This document shows positions 59,666 to 64,000 of a stretch of 64,000 bases of DNA, piece by piece. Both the position numbers and the translations under genes were made by a program. Source of the DNA: Liolophura sinensis. Its lineage: Eukaryota; Mollusca; Polyplacophora; Chitonida; Chitonidae. Each line of letters begins with the position of its first letter. Position 1 is the stretch's first letter. Under the pieces are notes generated by a model, which was not told the DNA's origin, ran no database searches, and saw nothing but the letters and a program-made list of their open reading frames with translations. Where the stretch lies: NCBI RefSeq assembly GCF_032854445.1, contig NC_088305.1, positions 9,553,606 to 9,617,605 on the forward strand. Reading direction: 5' to 3'.

Positions 59666-60324
59666 ATAATCACATTAAGCCATGGTAAAAAACAACTGTC
59701 CATAACAAACTTGTAATGAATTTTCACTAAATTACTAAACAGTTATCAACTGATCATCAAATTGTTGAGAATATATATACTTTAGAATGTGTGTGACTCC
59801 TACCGCAAAATGTGCGCAGATAGAGGACTATCAGAGCACGATATCAACTTCACCGCCAGATGTACGCAGATAGAGGGCTATTATGACACGATATCTAGTA
59901 CACCACCAAACGAAATGCAGGTGAAGGAGCGCACACAAACAGCCATGACAACATATTTTGCCAACTTAACAGATGTGAGGACTACACTAAGCTCAAAACT
60001 GTGTCCGTCCAGCCTAGGAGACAAATGCTGGCACTGCTGGCAGATGAGGACCATCACTAGCTAAATCTTGATGTGGATTGGACTCTCTTTCATTATGTTG
60101 AACGACATAACCCCCTTGTGCTCTGACATTTGCCCCAATACATGAGTTAAGTCAAGTCCTTGCTTTATCCATGGGCGCGGCGTTGTTGGAGTAGCCAACT
60201 TGTTCGTGGAAGTATGTTGGGCCACACAAATTTAACTTCGGGAAATTATGTAGGAATGAATTCTACCACACGTTTAGCCGCTAGCCTACGTTTATGTACG
60301 GATGTAAGCCAAAGATCATTTCAC

Positions 60325-60340
60325 CCCCCCCCCCATCCAC

Positions 60341-60371
<31 letters not shown>

Positions 60372-60375
60372 ACAT
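60325..60375. repeat. Poly-C / (CA)n simple-sequence tract
   Basis: C runs interrupted by at are followed by (CA)n. It lies about 215 bp beyond the recombinase end of the DIRS-like element. Similar homopolymers occur at 1888-1901 (G) and about 3607-3620 (C). Confidence 0.95.
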
Positions 60376-60589
60376 AATACAGGACTATGATTGCAGGAAC
60401 AGACCCGAATTTAGCCCAAAGTTTGGACGGTATACTCAATAGTACACTATACACCTTTTGTGCCTAATCCAAGATCAGTGCCCTCTGGTTGGCTGCGGGC
60501 AGTATTGGAGGCTTGTTGCATGACCAATTAGCATACAAACCAGACATGGAGACAATCTGAAATACATTAACTCAAATTATTAAGAAGTA

Positions 60590-62780
60590 ATGTTTAAAAT
60601 TAAAACAAATTTGAGATACGAATGTAACATTTATAGCAGGAGGACCGCCAGCGTCCTGCATTTTTTTAGCAGGTCAACCGTAAGACCTACAATGGCACAA
60701 TCGGTCGTGGCACCAATCCTGAATGTGCCTTATAACCGACATCATGTATATCCTATACCTTGAGAGATTTCGCTGGGACTGCAGCAAACTGATCAGAGTG
60801 GACCCATTGAAGTGTAAACATAATGGGCAGTCTTTGTGAGGTCTCTGAGTCATATATGCTGTCAAGTTGTCATAAGGATATATGCTCCCCCCATGTTTAG
60901 GAATCTGAATGTGCACTCCCCGGTCAATCTGATCTGTTTTCGAATAGCGTAAAGTAACTGTAATTGAATCTGTTTCATTATGTATACACAAGTCATTTAT
61001 GTTAATTGTTCAGTTTCCGGTGTGTTCTTCGAAAGAGTTATCTCTCCTATCCTGAAAAGGTCAAAGAAAGCTACGGAAAAGGGTGCTTTAAAAAGGGGTC
61101 GGTCATAGGTATTTTTGTACATACACTCGGGAGGACCTGAGTGATTTTCTTCAGGACAGAACGGGTTATAGGCAGCCTACTGCTGGAAGAGTGGTGCAGG
61201 GATTTAATTCCTTGTATTAATTTTGAAACGGGGAAATCGGATGTATAATCCACCTCGCCTTCTAACTGACATTTATAAGAAATGGCTGACAAATAAGATT
61301 TTGCAGGAGAGTAACTCAGCTGTGTGAGACAAGTGATCAACATAATAGATTATGGACTAGCGCCGTGGCACACTTATACCCGATTGTTTACAAAAGGTAA
61401 GATAAGAAGTCCGGTTTTGTGTGTTGCATTGGAGTTCTCTGTGAGAGCTGCATTCAGGAGTCGGTCAACCTCATGGTCGAGATGCGGAGTGAAACTGCTC
61501 TGGGACTGGCTCTGGCTTGGCTGACGGGGCAACAACTCTAACGCTGTCCCACTGTTTGCGGGAACTAGAATAGGCAATGTCTTTATCACGAGTGGTAATG
61601 TAAACGGCCTTAAAAACAATGGCAAAAATGAAATCATCCAAATTCTAGTACTGCAGCTGCATCTGTGAACTGTTAACCAGAGTAAGAAAGTGGACGATGT
61701 TACAAATACGCGACAGGATATTGAAAGGCATTTGTCAATGAAGAAGTGACCTTGAACTTGAATAATCAACAACTCAATGTCCGTCGGAGAAACTGGTGAT
61801 AATTGGAACGCTGATATAATGTCCACCTTACCAATCAGTGTCTTTCTGACGAGTTTAGCAATCATATGTATGACTTTATCGAAAAATGTACAGCTGACTG
61901 AGCACCGTGCAGGGTATATGAATGCATTAACGCTATTTCGAATGGATAACACAAATGGCAAATTAACTGGCACCCTCCGTCTCACTTCTGGACGACACCT
62001 ACAGGGGATACTCCTAGGCTGAACAATGGTAATTCTGTGAAAGGTGCGCTAATACGGCCTAAGTTAATTTCTTTATTAAGTTATTCGCCTACCAGGGTTG
62101 CACATTTACTTGCCGATTTACGATTTTTACACTCTAGACGCACACGGGGACCAGAATAGTTAAGGCTAAATCGTTCACGAAAACCAGTTGACAATAGTGT
62201 GGCAGCTTCAGTATCGGATATAGAGCTAGGTAACTATCCAGATCCTCGGGTTTGATAGGAGAATGTCCTAGTGCCCAAAAATTGAGCGTTGGCGGGACGG
62301 GACCGCTGAGAGACATAGTGGTTTCGAATCCCATTGAATATGTGCTTGGGAAGTGCAGGGTGGGATGGTTGATATCGAAATGTTGGTCGAAATGTACCAG
62401 ACTGTAAAACTACAGCAAGATGTCTAAGGCAGGTAACGGCTGGGTGATTGTCGATTACCATTTACATGCATGCAAGTAAGGACAAAGGTGTTTCAGACAA
62501 GAGCTGATGTTGTTTTGCAGGTAGCATTTTGCTTGCGCTGGTTGTGAACTAGGATCAGCTCGATACCCGGTTGCAGAGCCCATGTAGATAAACAATAATT
62601 CCGTGTCTACCACCGCCCAAGAATTAGAAGGATTGACTGCTTTCCTTAAACTATACTGCATGTGGTATTCTTTCCACGCAGTGGCCCCCGGTTGACACCC
62701 AAACGGATTGTATGCACATACCTCAGCAATCCCCGGGCTGCTCCAGGCTGAGCCTCGAGATAAATATCCATAAAAATTAT
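60590..62780 (-). mobile_element. DIRS-like tyrosine-recombinase retrotransposon, decayed
   Basis: Three blocks appear on the minus strand. At 62780-62455 a gag-like N-terminal region reads LLRYVHTIRLGVNRG, NPSNSWAVVDTELLFIYM and a cysteine-rich LCPYLHAC with a downstream NHPAVTC. At 61985-61600 the reverse transcriptase has GKVDIISAFQLSPVSPTD, GHFFIDKCL and, after a frameshift, LDDFIFA near 61640. At 61343-60590 the tyrosine recombinase has SPAKSYLSAISYKCQLEGEV, RYSKTDQIDRGVHIQIP, AHS next to RIGATT, and AGRWRSSCYKCYIRIS, whose Tyr codon at 60624-60626 is the presumed nucleophile. This gag, RT, recombinase order is that of DIRS elements. Frame changes separate the blocks and no terminal repeats were identified, so boundaries are approximate. 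It lies in receptor intron 9, antisense to the gene. Confidence 0.82.
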
Positions 62781-63798
62781 GAAATCATCAAATCATCTGT
62801 CAAAAGTATCTGTCTTTCGAGGATTTACATCTTTTGTGACTATGTCCCCAAACTTATTTAACGTAAGTCGTTTCTCAAACTTAACACCATGATTAACTGA
62901 TAATAAGATTGCCAAGTCGACATACCGGCCTTTAATAATTTTTTTTTGTTTTATGCATAACTAAACCAGGCGCATCGCAAGATACGACTGGTTTGGGCTG
63001 GTCGCAAGTGACAGGTGGATAGGCATGTACATCAGGTGGTTTGTCCCATGGGTGCTAGTCACCGGAATAACATTGTCGCTTGTGGGCTCAACTACATGAA
63101 ATCTGAGACTGCCGACCGTGATGAAAATTTAGGCCTGCTTATTGCAGTGGGAGCGATGCCATCCCTAGACTTAGACTTTGGTGTTGGCATGCTGACACAT
63201 TGAAGATATTAGTACATGGAAAATGAAAATAATCTTAATTATAAACGGTTCTCAATATAACGTACATAACAATATAAAAGTATACGTGGGATGTATGCCT
63301 AGAACAGACACACTTGAGAGATTGGAAAAATTTAACCTTGTTTCAAAACATCGTTCAATTGTTGTAATATATCCATCAAGCTACGTAACTATATTTATCA
63401 AAACATAAAAAGTATGCAAACTTCACGTCAGTTTACACTTCATCTTAAAGTGCAAAGAAGCAAAGTTCTGTCGTTGCGGGAAAGCAACTATATGGAACAA
63501 CTGTACTGGCCCTAGTGACAAGGGAGACTACTCCAAACAAAGCAGGCTACAAGGTGCCCCGGAGAGACAAGGGAGACCACTCTATATTAAAGTGCCAAAT
63601 TATCTCCTTTCAATAATATCAGATATTTCTTATGAAAGAAATAGCCTTTATATTATTCTCTTGCATTTTATGAATAATACGTCACCAGTTTGCCGACAAG
63701 ATTTCGCCGCAAATTGAGTAATAAACTGTAATACAGCTTAGACTTAAACACTTTCTTCTGTATTGCATGGTTTACGACCTGTACCACATCGGTTTGAG
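62781..63798 (+). other. Intron 9 right end, before the TM6 array
   Basis: It may include the 5' terminal part of the DIRS-like element, but no terminal repeat was recognised. A small direct repeat, ctagtgacaagggagactac against cggagagacaagggagacca, lies at about 63513-63577. Confidence 0.45.
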
Positions 63799-63877
63799 GA
63801 AGCTGGTCAAATTCATACTAGTGTTAATCCCCCAATACGGAGTGATGTATATCCCTTTTTCTACACTTCTCTTTCAG
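63799..63877 (+). CDS. TM6 exon copy 1 of a tandem 79-bp array
   Basis: An AG at 63797-63798 (ggtttgag, weak pyrimidine tract) precedes G-aag-ctg. Spliced to exon 9 in phase 2, it reads KLVKFILVLIPQYGVMYIPF and STLLF, then runs through copy 2 in a shifted frame to a TAA after QEAG. The K-L-x-K-x-x-L-V-L-I-P-x-x-G-V core is the class B TM6 pattern with its conserved Pro-x-x-Gly. Used alone, this copy gives a receptor truncated within TM6. No consensus 5' splice donor is evident inside the unit. It may be an alternative exon, a decayed duplicate or a source of nonsense-mediated decay. Confidence 0.65.
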
Positions 63878-63956
63878 GAAGCTGGCTAAATTCATACTAG
63901 TGCTGATCCCTCGATTCGGCGTCATGTATATCACCTTTTCTACATTTCTCTTTTAG
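63878..63956 (+). CDS. TM6 exon copy 2 of the tandem array
   Basis: The end of copy 1 (tttttctacacttctctttcag) makes a good polypyrimidine tract and AG for this copy. From exon 9 it reads KLAKFILVLIPRFGVMYITF and STFLF, then meets an in-frame TAG that is itself the acceptor AG for copy 3. It differs from copy 1 at 13 positions; four of the changed codons are synonymous and the rest are mostly conservative, which fits a past or present coding role. KLAK at the start of TM6 matches PTH2R-type receptors best, so this unit looks closest to the ancestral exon. It still cannot reach TM7 as assembled. Confidence 0.68.
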
Positions 63957-64000
63957 GAAGCTGGATAAATAGATACTAGTGCTGATCCCTCCTTTCGGCG
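63957..64000 (+). CDS. TM6 exon copy 3 (cut by window edge), with an in-frame stop
   Basis: This third unit starts exactly 79 bp after copy 2, behind an acceptor built from copy 2 (ttttctacatttctcttttag). From exon 9 the frame is KLDK and then TAG, so this copy is dead as a coding exon in this assembly. After the stop the remaining bases still spell ILVLIPPFG, keeping the Pro-x-x-Gly motif. The window ends here, so more copies or the functional exon leading to TM7 may follow. Confidence 0.6.

Noticed and set aside
59789-60064. 91-codon + strand frame beside the DIRS-like element
   Set aside because: No known domain. A short internal repeat (cgcagatagaggactat / cgcagatagagggctat) suggests low-complexity origin, and it has no splice or promoter support.

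Overview
This is a eukaryotic, intron-rich, AT-leaning window, most likely from a mollusc or another lophotrochozoan. The evidence is a protein-coding gene split into short phased exons with GT/AG borders, many tRNA-derived SINEs with target-site duplications, a non-LTR retrotransposon, a DIRS-type tyrosine-recombinase retrotransposon and long (TA)n tracts. The SINE tails (…gtacggcgtaaaac… and …gtacgacgttaaacc…) resemble repeats I associate with gastropod and bivalve genomes; that phylum call is inference.

Only one host gene can be supported. It lies on the + strand from 29452 to the right edge and encodes a class B1 (secretin-family) GPCR closest in character to parathyroid hormone receptors. 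Nine exons (29452-29551, 35656-35766, 44218-44360, 45775-45869, 47630-47798, 51172-51328, 55163-55223, 57599-57668, 58403-58482) join in frame with matching phases. They give the six-cysteine hormone-binding ectodomain and TM1-TM5. The signal-peptide exon was not found, and TM6b-TM7 and the tail lie beyond position 64000. At the very end the TM6 exon is present as at least three tandem 79-bp units, each with its own AG acceptor. None of the three gives an uninterrupted path through TM6. This is the most unusual thing in the window.

The 5' half (1-29451) has no recognisable host exon. It holds SINE copies, two fold-back (long inverted repeat) elements at 2344-2727 and 3981-4195, and a degenerate array of 1-3 kb duplicated blocks from about 6.4 to 16.7 kb. 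Those blocks share an older SINE insertion and carry younger private insertions. From 16.7 to 27.6 kb the DNA is largely featureless.

The receptor introns are full of mobile DNA. Intron 1 holds a decayed LINE (endonuclease, RT, RNase H) on the minus strand, next to a Tc1/mariner-like helix-turn-helix fragment and a nearly intact SINE. Intron 2 holds SINE pieces and a (TA)n tract. Introns 5 to 7 hold SINEs, a 440-bp element present twice, and a nested SINE pair. Intron 8 (57669-58402) has a 42-bp minisatellite. Intron 9 has a 38-bp minisatellite and a decayed DIRS-like element. The 3' end of the LINE resembles the tail of one SINE family, suggesting a SINE-LINE partnership.
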